From NCBI GenBank assembly GCA_023974075.1, contig CM043801.1, positions 27,135,736 through 27,199,735 of the forward strand: DNA of 64,000 bases, given 5' to 3'. Both the position numbers and the translations under genes were made by a program. This document shows positions 39,201-48,684 of this stretch, one piece after another; within the stretch, counting starts at the first letter, position 1, and each line of letters begins with the position of its first letter. This DNA comes from Chaenocephalus aceratus. Its lineage: Eukaryota > Chordata > Actinopteri > Perciformes > Channichthyidae. The notes beneath the pieces were generated by a model. That model did no database searches and was not told where the DNA came from. It was given only the letters and a program-made list of their open reading frames with translations.

Positions 39201-42200
39201 GCCGGTCCATTCCATCGGACCATCAGCAGATTAACATGACATCTGTCACCCAGTGGGATCAGAGTGCCTCATGCTTTATTAATTCTCTCAAGGGGACGTA
39301 ACTGCATGTGTGTGTATGTGAGTGTCGAGCTACTTACTGCAAGCTCACCGCCCCAGCAAGCACTCCTCACGCCTGCTGATGCATTATTATTGTATCAATT
39401 AAAAGCAACAATAGCTTCAATAAAATTCAAAACAACAAGTCTCTGCGGCGTGGCGTTCATAGTATCATCCTCCTGTTTTATTGTATTATGGATAAAACCG
39501 CATAAATGTTGTGTTGAGCAGATATGTTGTCAACGAGGTTTTACATTCTGACCTTTAAAATCTTGTGAACAGAACACACACTTGACTGAGCTGAGAGTGT
39601 TTTGCCTTTCATGCATCCCTTTTATTTTCCCATCATAATGTATTCGTCCCAGAGCACTCATAATTCGTTGTGTTTATTTAGGAAACCGTTTCTGGGTCTT
39701 CAAGGACACGGACTCTCCAAGCCTTCGTACCCTCAGGACATCTCGCTGTTCTGGAGCGGCATGCCCACTCAGAGCATCGAGACAGCCGTCTGGTGGGAGA
39801 ACGTCGCCAGACCTACTTCTTCAAAGGAGACAGGGTCTGTGACGAACGGTTATCAGCGACTGATGTGAAGTTAAGATGTTTGCTCTCTGAAGTCTCCTGA
39901 GAGGCAGACAAAGTGCTGTGAGGATCAATCAAGGCGGAAATCTTGATTACAATCTTTTGATTTAAGCCGATAAACTGATTCTGTGTGACCAAAATTGTAT
40001 ACAAACAGTAAGTTAAAGGTGGGGTAGGTAAGTTGAGAAACCGGCTCGAGATACACTTTTTGTTTATATTCCATGGAATGCATGCTCTTAACATCCCGAT
40101 AGCAATGAATATCTGAAGTGCTTTGACAAACAATCCATACAAAAATGTCATCTGTGGAAGCCGTGGTACTGTTAAAAAGCACGACCCAATCATCTGAGCC
40201 GGCCCGGGTCAAATAAACTGGAGCCTTCCATCTGCGCACAACTTATCTCGTGCCCTCATTGGTCATGTGCGCGTTCGTGTGTGTTGGAGGAGGGGCTCTG
40301 TGAGAAAGTGGCAGATATTTTCCGGCTGTGTATTTTCAAAATTGTAGCGCACTCGAGCTGGTGTTCTCAAAAATTACCTAGGTAAGTTTCAGAAACCGGC
40401 TCGAGTGCACTAAAATTTGAAAGTACGCAGCCGAAAATAATCTGCCCCTTCCTTCAGACTTCCTTACAGAGCACCTCCTCCAACACACATGAACGCGCAC
40501 ATGACGTCAGCAGACTGGTGAAAGTGCCGCCTGTTGCTGGCGAGTCATTGAAGTACTGCTGCAATGCACGCCCAATGACGGCACGCCCAATGACGGCACG
40601 CCCAATGACGGCACGCCCAATGAGGGCACGAGAATACATTTGTGCGTGCACGAGATGGAAGGCTGACAGACAGGGCGGCAATCAATCGCGGCGATTGGTT
40701 GTACTTTTTACAGTACTACGGCTTCCACAGATGACATTTTCTTATGGATTTGTTGTTAAAGCACTTAAGATATTCATTGCTATCGGGATGTTAAGAGCAT
40801 TCCATGGAATATAACAAAAAGTGTATCTCGAGCCGGTTTCTCAAACTTACCCACCCCACCTTTAAGGAGTAGATATTACAGATGTGTTTTATTTGTCAGC
40901 CCTTTTTGGCTCCTTATAAACCCATTTTGTCAGTGTTTGGTACATTTAAAGATTTTGGGGACAGTTTCCCATGGAATATTTAATTATTTATCAGGTTTTT
41001 AATTCAGTGCACGTTGGCATAGATACCCGTAGCTGTCATCTTGAAGCAATGCAAGCTGTCACATTTTGCTCTGAAAATGCTGATTGCCTATTTAACAGCT
41101 ACAAAAATGCTGCTACTTGGCATTCAACCCAATAAGACCCAATGTAAGAGCAACACATGTGATGGGGATTCAATACTTGAGAGTTTTTTTTTTTTACTGA
41201 GAGTTTTCCCCGAAACCCGTGTGCGTGGCAATGATGTTAACTTTTGAGAGATGGCAGTGTGACTCACATGTTTCTTCAGCTGTCATGATAATCATATCCT
41301 AGGAGGTCAGTGGATGTATGGTGACAGCTGTCAAAATGCTTTGTCATCATGATACTGTCATCCCTCAACCTGCTGCTGCACATCATGACAAACAGGAGGT
41401 TTTGTCCATCGTCTCAAACACGAGTGGCCTCTCTCTCCCTCCCTCTGCGGCAGGGTGCTGTTTTGTTCTAATTCAAAGAAATGTCACTGCGTAGCAAGAT
41501 TTATGTGTGTGAGCATCAGCGTATGAGAAGCAGATCAATCAAAACAACCCCTGAAACACATTTGCCAGGCAGATAAACACAGTGTGGATGATGGATTGAC
41601 CACTTTCTCTGGTCATGTGAATCAAGCCAGTTGCAGATCTTTTAAATGTTCAGATTAGGTTCTTTTTTAAATCTCGCTGCTACAGATACAATATGGCTGT
41701 GAACACAGTGTGCAGATGTTCAGTGCCGTGGTACAACCTTGAGTATTGTATTCTACTTTTTAAAGCTGTATATAGTTTCGAGAATAAACATCTTCTTAAC
41801 TTAGAAGGCTTTTCTATCTGGAGCAATATGAAAAATAACTGCCCCTCATCTGGATTTTATAAACCAACTTGCTACAAAATCCGTACTCAAAGGGTATGTA
41901 CTGTTAAAAGCACCGGTTATAATCAGAGAACATCATAACAAGCATCAATAATTGATATTTAGTTTGATTTTGGTGTAATAGCATAATTAATGTGGCGTTG
42001 GCGTAAACAAAGCACATCTACTCTTATTTAACAAATAGATTATTTTTTGCCTCCAATCAGCTTCTTCTACTCTTTTTTTGTATCTTTCTTCTATGACATT
42101 GTGAGGTGTTTATTCTTCACTGCCTAGACACCTGAAAAGCCTACAAATTGGGAGACCAAAAGCCTTTCTCATTTGCTTGACATGTCTGTTTTGGCAACTC

Positions 42201-44023
42201 AGCCCTTGTTTGGAGTTCCTGTGCAAGGGTCCTTGGCAAGATTTGATAGTGGGACAGGAATAGATTGAGGAAGGTTAGTATATTATAATAATAAGTACTT
42301 TGTATACTCCAGAGATTTACAAATACCGTGTCTGCTTAGCGTTGATGAATTTAGCAACTGCGTCCAGCGGTCGGATTAATTAAACTCTCATCACTGAGCT
42401 GATTTGTGTTTCACTGTGTGGATTTGTGCATAGTTACGAGAATGTGTAATTTTCTCCGAACGACCCAGATCAGGGGGTCAGGTTGTTTAACAGGCCCATG
42501 TCACTCACTGACGCTATTTCTGTCTGTCCTTTTGTAGGTACTGGAGGTACAATGAGGACATGAGGACCATGGATCCAGGTTATCCCAAAACCCATCACCA
42601 TCTGGAAGGGCATTCCCGACTCTCCACAGGGGCCTTTGTGGATAGGGCCAATGGTATGTCAGCTTTAATGACCGTGGCGTGTACTAGTCAGTGAGATTGG
42701 ATTGAGAGTATTTACACACTGGCAGTGCAGCACTGTTGTTTCTAAGACAGAGTGACATTTATAAAACATGAAGAGCAACACTTAACTCTTGTACAGAGAT
42801 CCAGTTTGTCTGGTATTTGCTTTTATCGTTTTATTCCTGAATGCAACAACATGACAGAAGCAAAACAGGAAGTTGACTGAACAGCGTCTTTTTTCTGGAT
42901 ACATTTTCCGTGAATATATTTAAACCGGTGTAAAAATCTCTGCTTTAAAACACTTATCAGAATTGGGAGAATCTGCACATATAAACTTTTCATAAGGGAG
43001 TGATAAACAAAAGGAACACAATGCAGACACTGCAACACCAGTCGCAACAAATAGTGGATCCATAGAAAATGCATTTTGAATATCAATTTATCAATGGTTT
43101 ACTTAATGAGGTTCTACACGATGATTTGCTGCTTGCTTTCGTAATGGATGATAGTCATTTTATATTGTTTTGTTATCTCATAGACTATACGGTTAATAGT
43201 AATGAAAGAACATCAATAAAAAGTTCAGGCAATTCAGATCAGCATATCCAAGTATTTCTCCTTTAGGAACTTTGACTCTTCTCAATTGTTTCTCCAATCT
43301 TGTTTGTTACAAATACAATGTTACTGTACTTTTCATTACTTTCAATACAACTCTGTAGAAACCCAAAAGGATTAGCCTTATTTTTAAGCAACCTAAAGCA
43401 CGCAGCGAGTAATTAATCTCTTTCTTTCACATACAGATTCTGTTGAGAGACATCATAATAAGAATCAGCTTAATTGGCCAGGTATGAGTACTGTGAATTT
43501 GACTCCATGTTGTTCATTGTTGCTATCTATATAGAAATTCAGCTAAACAATAACACATAGTCACTGATTTGGCTTCTCTATTGCATGAAAAAGTGGTACA
43601 TGCAACTGCACAGTATATGTATAAAAGTGAATTTGTTTTGTCCCACAATACCTCCCTGCAGGTTTTACCTACTTTTACAAGGGCAAGGACTACTGGAAGT
43701 TCAACAACCAGCTGCTTCGCGTGGAGCCCGGCTACCCTAGGTCCATCCTGAGGGACTTTATGGGCTGCGACGGGCTACCTGCAGACCCCGACTGGGACTG
43801 GAACCCCCCGGTGGCCGAGGAGCGCCACTACGACAACGGTGACGTGGACGTTGTCATCAAATTGGACAGCGCTGGGGGCACGGAGAAAGCCGTGGCCATC
43901 GCCATCCCCTGTGTCCTGGCGCTGTGCATGATGGTCCTCCTCTACACCGTTTTCCAGTTCAGGAGGAAGAGCACACAGCGCCACATACTGTACTGCAAGC
44001 GCTCCATGCAGGAGTGGGTCTGA
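30067..44023 (+). CDS. mmp16: Matrix metalloproteinase 16 (MT3-MMP), ten coding exons
   Basis: Zinc endopeptidase anchored in the plasma membrane that cleaves pericellular matrix and activates pro-MMP2. Coding parts total about 1,850 nt (about 617 codons), close to the roughly 607 residues of the mammalian protein. Visible in order: signal peptide, prodomain with switch PRCGVPD, furin-type site SRKRR before YALTGQKW, catalytic zinc site [11 protein letters not shown] with Met-turn IMAPFYQ, Pro-rich hinge, hemopexin domain between two Cys, transmembrane helix, and tail ending RSMQEWV. The tail and the HILYCKR phrase point to MMP16 rather than MMP14, 15 or 24. All introns are GT-AG, with one ambiguous donor. 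About ten 1-2 base length errors break the frame in exons 1, 2, 7, 8 and 9 and at two junctions; residues resume in register after each. Assembly error is likelier than pseudogenisation. I cannot say which teleost paralogue (a or b) this is. Confidence 0.93.
31934..32081 (+). CDS. mmp16: mmp16 exon 2: prodomain
   Basis: Starts [17 protein letters not shown] in phase 0 from exon 1. The expected continuation [20 protein letters not shown] is then found one base off, so one T near 31985 is extra. The missing G at about 32065 (CTGATGAG) restores the frame to TGTLDEKTR. The two shifts compensate. The donor is GTGAGT at 32082, phase 1. Confidence 0.88.
32634..32750 (+). CDS. mmp16: mmp16 exon 3: cysteine switch and furin site
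   Basis: Encodes [11 protein letters not shown], whose Cys ligates the catalytic zinc in the zymogen. It then encodes RSRKRR, a proprotein-convertase site, and [15 protein letters not shown] at the start of the mature enzyme. The acceptor CTCTAAG|TT joined to exon 2 leaves the frame one base short (TT where TTT would fit), another homopolymer-type discrepancy. The donor is GTGAGA at 32751, phase 2. Confidence 0.93.
33927..34231 (+). CDS. mmp16: mmp16 exon 4: catalytic domain, first part
   Basis: Clean frame from [10 protein letters not shown] through [13 protein letters not shown] to [12 protein letters not shown] and [16 protein letters not shown]. These segments carry the structural zinc and calcium ligands of the MMP fold (the H, D, H and H positions). 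It ends NHDG with donor GTAAGT. This is the most conserved exon and has no frame error. Confidence 0.97.
34812..35059. mobile_element. MITE in mmp16 intron 4
   Basis: Starts TACGGAAGAGGATTAGGGCC and ends GGCCCTAATCCTCTTCCGTA, perfect 20-bp inverted ends. The interior is rich in A/T runs and has a direct repeat of GAGAAAAAAGTCAGAATTCT. If TA is the target duplication, the true ends are CGGAAGAGG/CCTCTTCCG as in Tc1/mariner-like MITEs. This is not certain. No coding capacity. Confidence 0.75.
35070..35855. repeat. Degenerate GTTAT/ATTAGGTTA-rich tract
   Basis: About 0.8 kb in intron 4 built from recurring but imperfect words (GTTATGTTAT, ATTAGGTTA, GTTGTGTTAT), with a strong T+G bias on this strand. 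It looks like an old, diverged minisatellite or low-complexity expansion. No regular unit length could be fixed by eye. Confidence 0.55.
37290..37451 (+). CDS. mmp16: mmp16 exon 5: catalytic zinc site
   Basis: Encodes [20 protein letters not shown], with the three zinc-binding His and the catalytic Glu of HExxHxxGxxH, then the Met-turn [11 protein letters not shown] and the end of the catalytic domain [11 protein letters not shown]. The frame is clean. The acceptor is CTCCAG and the donor GTAACC at 37452. Confidence 0.97.
37835..38052 (+). CDS. mmp16: mmp16 exon 6: hinge and first hemopexin segment
   Basis: A Pro-rich hinge ([18 protein letters not shown]) is followed by basic/Pro-rich sequence and then [20 protein letters not shown]. 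The Cys in NICDG is the first half of the disulfide that closes the hemopexin propeller. The frame is clean and the donor GTAGAG follows FVFK. A (GAT)6 microsatellite lies just downstream in intron 6 at 38098-38115. Confidence 0.95.
38138..38274 (+). CDS. mmp16: mmp16 exon 7: hemopexin blade
   Basis: Starts [10 protein letters not shown], then shifts frame at about 38165-38170 (two bases missing or one extra next to GACAAC). It resumes [20 protein letters not shown] and [14 protein letters not shown]. Residues on both sides match the family closely. The donor is GTAATA at 38275. Confidence 0.9.
38553..38790 (-). repeat. Dispersed LINE/SINE-like repeat in intron 7
   Basis: Starts with tandem TTAAGA-type units (38565-38580), followed by GATGGACTTTTATTAATCCC and a segment containing GGGACTTGAACTGGTGACC. 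The tandem end suggests the 3' tail of a retroposon lying on the minus strand. I recognise the phrase as widespread in teleost genomes but cannot name the family. Boundaries are approximate. Confidence 0.55.
39682..39834 (+). CDS. mmp16: mmp16 exon 8: hemopexin blade, frame disturbed
   Basis: Starts [11 protein letters not shown] in one frame. [20 protein letters not shown] and AVWWENVAR follow in a second, and TYFFKGD in the third. The shifts lie near 39711-39716 (two extra or one missing in CTCT) and at 39810 (one G short). At the end, GACAGGGTCTGT has one G too many for a clean AG|GT donor in phase with exon 9. The family residues are all present in order. Confidence 0.85.
40013..40865. 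mobile_element. Head-to-head dimer of the TTAA-type MITE, in mmp16 intron 8
   Basis: Two copies of the family seen at 1686-2073 lie in opposite orientation (about 40013-40380 and 40378-40865), making one large imperfect palindrome. The outer ends are TTAA + AGGTGGGGTAGGTAAG and CTTACCCACCCCACCT + TTAA, giving an outer TTAA duplication. The inner ends are joined at ATTACCTAGGTAAGTTT and both have lost their terminal GGTGGGG bases. The right copy also carries a 15-bp tandem repeat. Confidence 0.75.
40566..40625. repeat. 15-bp tandem repeat, four units
   Basis: Unit GCACGCCCAATGACG, four near-perfect copies in a row inside the right copy of the MITE dimer; the last has GAG for GACG. Confidence 0.9.
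40866..42537. other. mmp16 intron 8, remainder: nothing recognised
   Basis: No exon or repeat end could be supported between the MITE dimer and exon 9. Confidence 0.4.
42538..42653 (+). CDS. mmp16: mmp16 exon 9: hemopexin blade, two homopolymer shifts
   Basis: [17 protein letters not shown] is followed by one extra A in the run at 42587-42590. The next stretch then reads [13 protein letters not shown]. One missing G in the run at 42629-42632 restores GAFVDRAN. The two errors compensate and both fall in homopolymers. The donor GTATGT at 42654 leaves phase 1, which fits exon 10. Confidence 0.9.
42654..43661. other. mmp16 intron 9: nothing recognised
   Basis: About 1 kb of AT-rich intron ending in the acceptor CTGCAG. 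No repeat ends were recognised. Confidence 0.4.
43662..44023 (+). CDS. mmp16: mmp16 exon 10: last blade, membrane anchor and tail
   Basis: [16 protein letters not shown] and [18 protein letters not shown] complete the propeller, with the second disulfide Cys. A stalk rich in acidic residues follows, then a hydrophobic helix ([20 protein letters not shown]) and a 20-residue basic tail ending RSMQEWV and stop TGA at 44021. The transmembrane helix separates this from the GPI-anchored MT4- and MT6-MMPs. The frame is clean throughout. Confidence 0.97.
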
Positions 44024-46739
44024 GGGGCTGTTATCACTCTGTATAGAGAGGGGGTGTGAAGCTCGAGGTCTAGCTACTTGAAGCCCTAAGTACAGTAATT
44101 GGAAGCACTGTAAAGGGTACAGTTCTTAAGGATTGCCATGTTGGCAGATTTGAAAGCAGCTTGAACTCATAACAAGCTGCAAGGAAGTGAAGCGATCAGC
44201 AGAACTCAACTGAAGACATTAAAGGAGCCTGATCTCCTGTTTCCAACTAATATGTATGTATCTGCTTTGAATTTTTTTCTGTATCTTGGAATGAACTAAA
44301 TTAAGTGAGACAGAGTTAAGCTACTGTAAGTGGGACCTTTGTCTATCCTCGTCTCTGCACGCCGCTTAAAAAGCCCCTAGCACTAACTTCAGTGGACAAA
44401 TTAGAAATAGGCTTCTACTTTACTTCAAATCTTAATTAAAGCGCTCTGAGCTGCGCTTTTTTTTTTTTCATTTACCGTCCCCATAAAAGATTATTCATTG
44501 TGTGGAGGACTGATACACAAACCAAATATGACCTTTTCTTCCAAAGAGGATTACTGCTCGATGTTGTTTTTGATGGGATGTTTTTTCCTCCATGGATCGA
44601 ACATTGTTGCATCATACTCAGATTTTCTTTTAGCCATCGGCATTCACATCCACTCGTCTGCTCTGTAATCTGTGTCGATGGGAAGCAGCAGTTAGTAAGA
44701 GCTTGGAACTCAAGACTGTTGTGGCAGTGTATCTCCAAACGGGGGCCAAAAACCTCTCTGCAATATTTATGAGACTGCCTTAATCACAGAATGCTTAAAC
44801 TCCCTTCCCTTTCTCTCTGTTTCTCTGGTGTGGAAGCTGAATAATAAGTGACACAGTAGGAACACAAACAGTGTATAAAGGCATTCATTGCTGCCCATAA
44901 TGCAACTGCAAAACTAGTAGTATAGGACAGTTTCGATCCACACCGGGTTCATTACTCTTGAAAATGTGCTAAGCAGTGCTAAATACCTGATGGCTAGCAA
45001 GCCATCAGCTTTAATTTACTGCCCCACCTGAGGGTATGAGAGAGAAAGCGAAGGCTAGTTGTGTGAGTGTGAAACAGACAGTAATTACCCACACTATAAA
45101 TGTACTGTAGAGTTACCATCCTGCTTCCCTTTTTCCTGGCAAGTTTGGACACTAATACTCCATACGGTGTCAGGCCATGCATTTTAAAGAGCTTTTTTTT
45201 TTTCAACTTTGTACAAGGTTTACATTATATTTCACAGAGCACGCAGAGAGTTAGTGGAGGAAAGAGAACGTATACACACAGTACGTTTCATTAATCACTG
45301 CATCTATGGTCAGTGCTTTTGTCCAGATTGCTCCATCTTCTCACTAAGTTATTGCGAATAGTTTCTGTGAAAATGCAAAGTAAACAAAGCATTAAGAAGG
45401 AAAACACACATCTAAAACAATAACAGGATATAATCTGCATAAATAAAGACACTTAGGCAAATTATTGTCTGCATTGTCGAGTTCAATAATAGAATCAGGT
45501 TGTTCAATGCACTGTAAACACATTTACTATTATAACTATTAACAAATTACTAATAAATGCTTATAGAACTACTCTAACATTGGAATTAACAAAAACCGAA
45601 CTAGCAAAACTAAGTCTGATGACAAATATGTTACATATATATCGTGATCTATGAATATGCCTTTAAATGACATATGTTTCAAACTGTTTAATCAGCTGAT
45701 TATGAGAACCAATAATAGAACATTAAAATGCAGACCCTCTTTGACGTGAGTTGGAGCAAAGGATTTTTCCCCGTACCCATGTATTGTATGATGAATGCAA
45801 TACACAGCCTGGATCCTAATGAAATACATTGTCCTGCAATTGCCTTTGATTGTTGCCATACATGTAACAATGTGGTTGTGTGGTGTAGCGTTTCTCAGAG
45901 TTTGACGGATGTCAGTGAGCATTCATGATGTGATTTTGTTTTCCTATAAATATTCGTGCTTTGTTACTCTTTTACTTGAAATGGTCATGAACATCAACTG
46001 TACAGGATATCTGACATAATCTTTAATATCAAGGCAAAGCTATTTTAATGCCATATCTCAGAAGAAATTAAGAGATTTTAACATGTCTATAATCAATGAA
46101 TTATCTAAAGAAGGGTTAAGGGGTTGGATCTTGATTGATGGGTTGAACCTTTATTAGATGTGGTTTTATCTTGTCATTGTTGGTAAGGGATACAAACTTT
46201 AAAACCTATGGGCAATGCATGCCGTTGTAAAACTAAGATGTCATTCTTTCATGGATCATTCAGACACTCTTCTTCTGTTCAGTCTCTTCCATTGTGACTG
46301 AGCAGCACTGCAGGTTTCTGTTGGATGCGTTGACACATCCAAACTGTCATCTTTTATAAAAAACAAAATGTGAAATTACTAGCTTCCAACCGGTCCTCCC
46401 TGTTCCAATCTTCAGTCGATTGTCAAACTGATGAAAGAAAATGTACGCAGGCAGGAACATCTTTCCTAAAGCAGTGCTGAATTGCAGCACGAATCACACC
46501 ATGTTGATCTACGACCCACGGTAATTTAAGGCGGAAGAAAAACCCTCGGCTCAGTGTTGTGTGTGATGTCTTATCAGTTTTGTGTGTTTGTGGTGAGGCC
46601 GTGATGGCTCCAGCGAGAGTGAATAAAAGACGGCCACCGATGCGAGTCGGTACTGTATTTATTGCCGTATTTATTCCTCTGTGCTCAGCACCACAGATCT
46701 TGCATTGCATTGTACTGAGGACAAGAAGCTGTCAATAAA
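44024..46739 (+). other. mmp16: Probable 3' UTR of mmp16
   Basis: No further exon is seen after the stop. AATAAA at 46734-46739 is the first well-placed canonical polyadenylation signal, followed by T-rich sequence. Others lie further on, for example near 47310. A hairpin with an 8-bp stem (CTGATGGC ... GCCATCAG) is at 44987-45008. A 2.7-kb 3' UTR is reasonable for this gene, but transcript ends were not tested. Confidence 0.45.
46734..46739 (+). terminator. Candidate polyadenylation signal
   Basis: AATAAA followed within 30 bases by a T-rich stretch (TTTTTTTT at about 46760). It is the likely end of the mmp16 transcript, though alternatives exist downstream. Confidence 0.4.
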
Positions 46740-47956
46740 GTGGGTTTGAAATGACACGTTTTTTTTCTACCACTCCCATGTAATTGTCCACCTTCTGTTA
46801 CTGCCTAAGCAACAAATGATCTGCAGCGTAGGTTTTTCCAATCTTTGAAAGGTAAATCACAAACTTGAAAAGGTTACATATATACGAAATGCTCTTTAAC
46901 ACCTGAATCACTTGAATAACTTGACATTTTAGATGTGAATTAAGTGCAAGGTGGAAGTGTCAATGCTCTGACCTGTCCCTGTTTATCTTCAGACGCCTCC
47001 AATTTTTGTTGTCTGCCTTGACACACTGCATAGCATTCAACTAATTTAAAGTGTTGTTAAAGGAAGTAGATGAGACTGATTAGACGGCAGTCAATACATC
47101 AGAGAGACAAGGGTACGGACGAGACAGGGGACATTTTGCAATCATTGCCGTCACAATCTGTATACATGAAGTATATACTGTATACCGCATAGTGTATGAG
47201 AAGTAAACATTGCATAATATGTACATAAAGAGTGTATATTGTCTGCTTGGGAGGATTTTGTTTTTAAAGTCATTCATTACATGGATAAAGAAAATGCTGT
47301 GTGTTGTAAATAAAACAAGTGCATAAAGAGTGTCTCCTTGTATCATGCTCTCACAAAAATGTGCATGTGTTTGTTAGATAAAAGCAGAAAACATCTATTA
47401 AAGGGTTGGTTTAACCAAATTACAAAGGTAAAATAGGAAACAAAGTAAAAAATACCTCTAAATGTATTTACCAATGCAGATAATTTGATTAATTTACCAA
47501 TGTATTTACATATTTGTTCCAAGGTATCAGCCAAATTATCAAAACAAAGGTGATTGGAAGATGTTCTTAATCTCTTTTCAACTCCTGACATTCATTTTTG
47601 ACATCACATCCATGATGCTGAAGCTTTTATCCGAGGGAAACCGTAGATGAATTCCTGATGTTGTTGCAGGAGCCATCCTTCATTTGTTGCATGTTTGTGA
47701 TTGCTTCGAGGGGCACATCGCCTCTTTGCAGAGCTCCCTGGTGCATGAGTCATTCCACCTCCTTTTTCGAGTAAAAACAGACAGAAAATAGTTTTGAACA
47801 CCCATAAGGCAACATGACATAATTCTCTCTGAAACACTGCTGTTAGTAGTTATGGTACATCAATAAAATAACTTCTACTTTTATTCAATTTAATTAGCGT
47901 AACAGTTATTTTCCCCTGATTATCCCTTATAATGTAGGTGGTAATCTGTTAGGGTG
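46740..47956. other. Intergenic, no gene seen
   Basis: AT-rich sequence with no supported exon or dispersed element. Another AATAAA is near 47310. Confidence 0.4.
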
Positions 47957-48215
47957 AGTCAATCAATCAATCAATGTTTATTTATATAGCCCAATATCAC
48001 AAATGTTACATTTGTCTCAGTGGTCTTCACAGTTTGTACAGAATATCAGTATGACAATACGACACCCTCTGTCCTTAGACCCTCACATCGTACAAGGAAA
48101 AACTTCCGAAGAAAACCCCACAGTTTAAAGGGAAAAAAGGGAGAAACATCAGGGAGAGCAACAGAGGAGGGATCCCTCTCCCAGGACGGACAGACGTGCA
48201 ATAGATGCCGTGTGT
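47957..48215 (-). repeat. Retroposon 3' fragment with (TTGA)n tail
   Basis: Starts with CAATCAATCAATCAATG and TTTATTTATATAGCCCAA, then a conserved stretch with CACATCGTACAAGGAAAAAC and AGAAAACCCC. The tandem ATCA end is the tail of a non-LTR retroposon on the minus strand. This phrase is very common in teleost genomes; I cannot name the family with confidence. Confidence 0.6.
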
Positions 48216-48225
48216 AAATTGAAAA

Positions 48226-48453
48226 GAGTGAGTGAAGCAGGCAGGACCCAAATGCAGAATAAACAGAAAAATACCTTTATTTCAAGGATTTCAGGAATAA
48301 ACAGAACACTACCTCGTGAACACAGTCAACGACAAACAGACACACCAGGGAAACTAACGACAGGGAGGAAAACACAGGGAGAAAAGAACAGCAAAACAAA
48401 ACCCATTACCAGACACAAAACTAAAACCGTGACATGACATAAGAATCGTGACA
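48226..48453 (-). repeat. LTR-like direct repeat (3' copy)
   Basis: Complete-looking copy: minus-strand start TGTCACG at 48453, an AATAAA signal internally, and an end at the GAGTGAGTG junction with the preceding retroposon fragment. It differs from the right copy at a few bases over the shared part. Confidence 0.6.
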
Positions 48454-48684
48454 GAACCCCCCCTCAAGGGACGGATTCTAGATGTCCCTAAACACACAAA
48501 CAAAGTCCAAACTTCGAAAAGGGTAGGTGGAGGGGGTGGGGGCAAGGCAGAGTTGATAAAGGGGCAAAGGCCACAGCGGGCGAACTCAGGGGACCGGGCA
48601 TGCCGGGCACAAGGACGGGCGGGAGCTGCTGGAACCCTGGCGGGTCAGGCGTAGACGGGACCCTGGACGGAACATGGGCTGGTG

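Noticed and set aside
39813..40239. Minus-strand frames of 126 and 104 codons
   Set aside because: They lie across the MITE dimer and reappear in part in the related MITE at 1809-2111, so they are repeat sequence.
40554..40640. CRISPR-like repeats
   Set aside because: Fifteen-bp units are directly adjacent with no spacers, in a eukaryotic transposon.
30067..44023. mmp16 as a pseudogene
   Set aside because: Some shifts are homopolymer-type, several compensate within an exon, there is no nonsense substitution, and the catalytic and splice sites are intact. Assembly error is simpler, though not proven.
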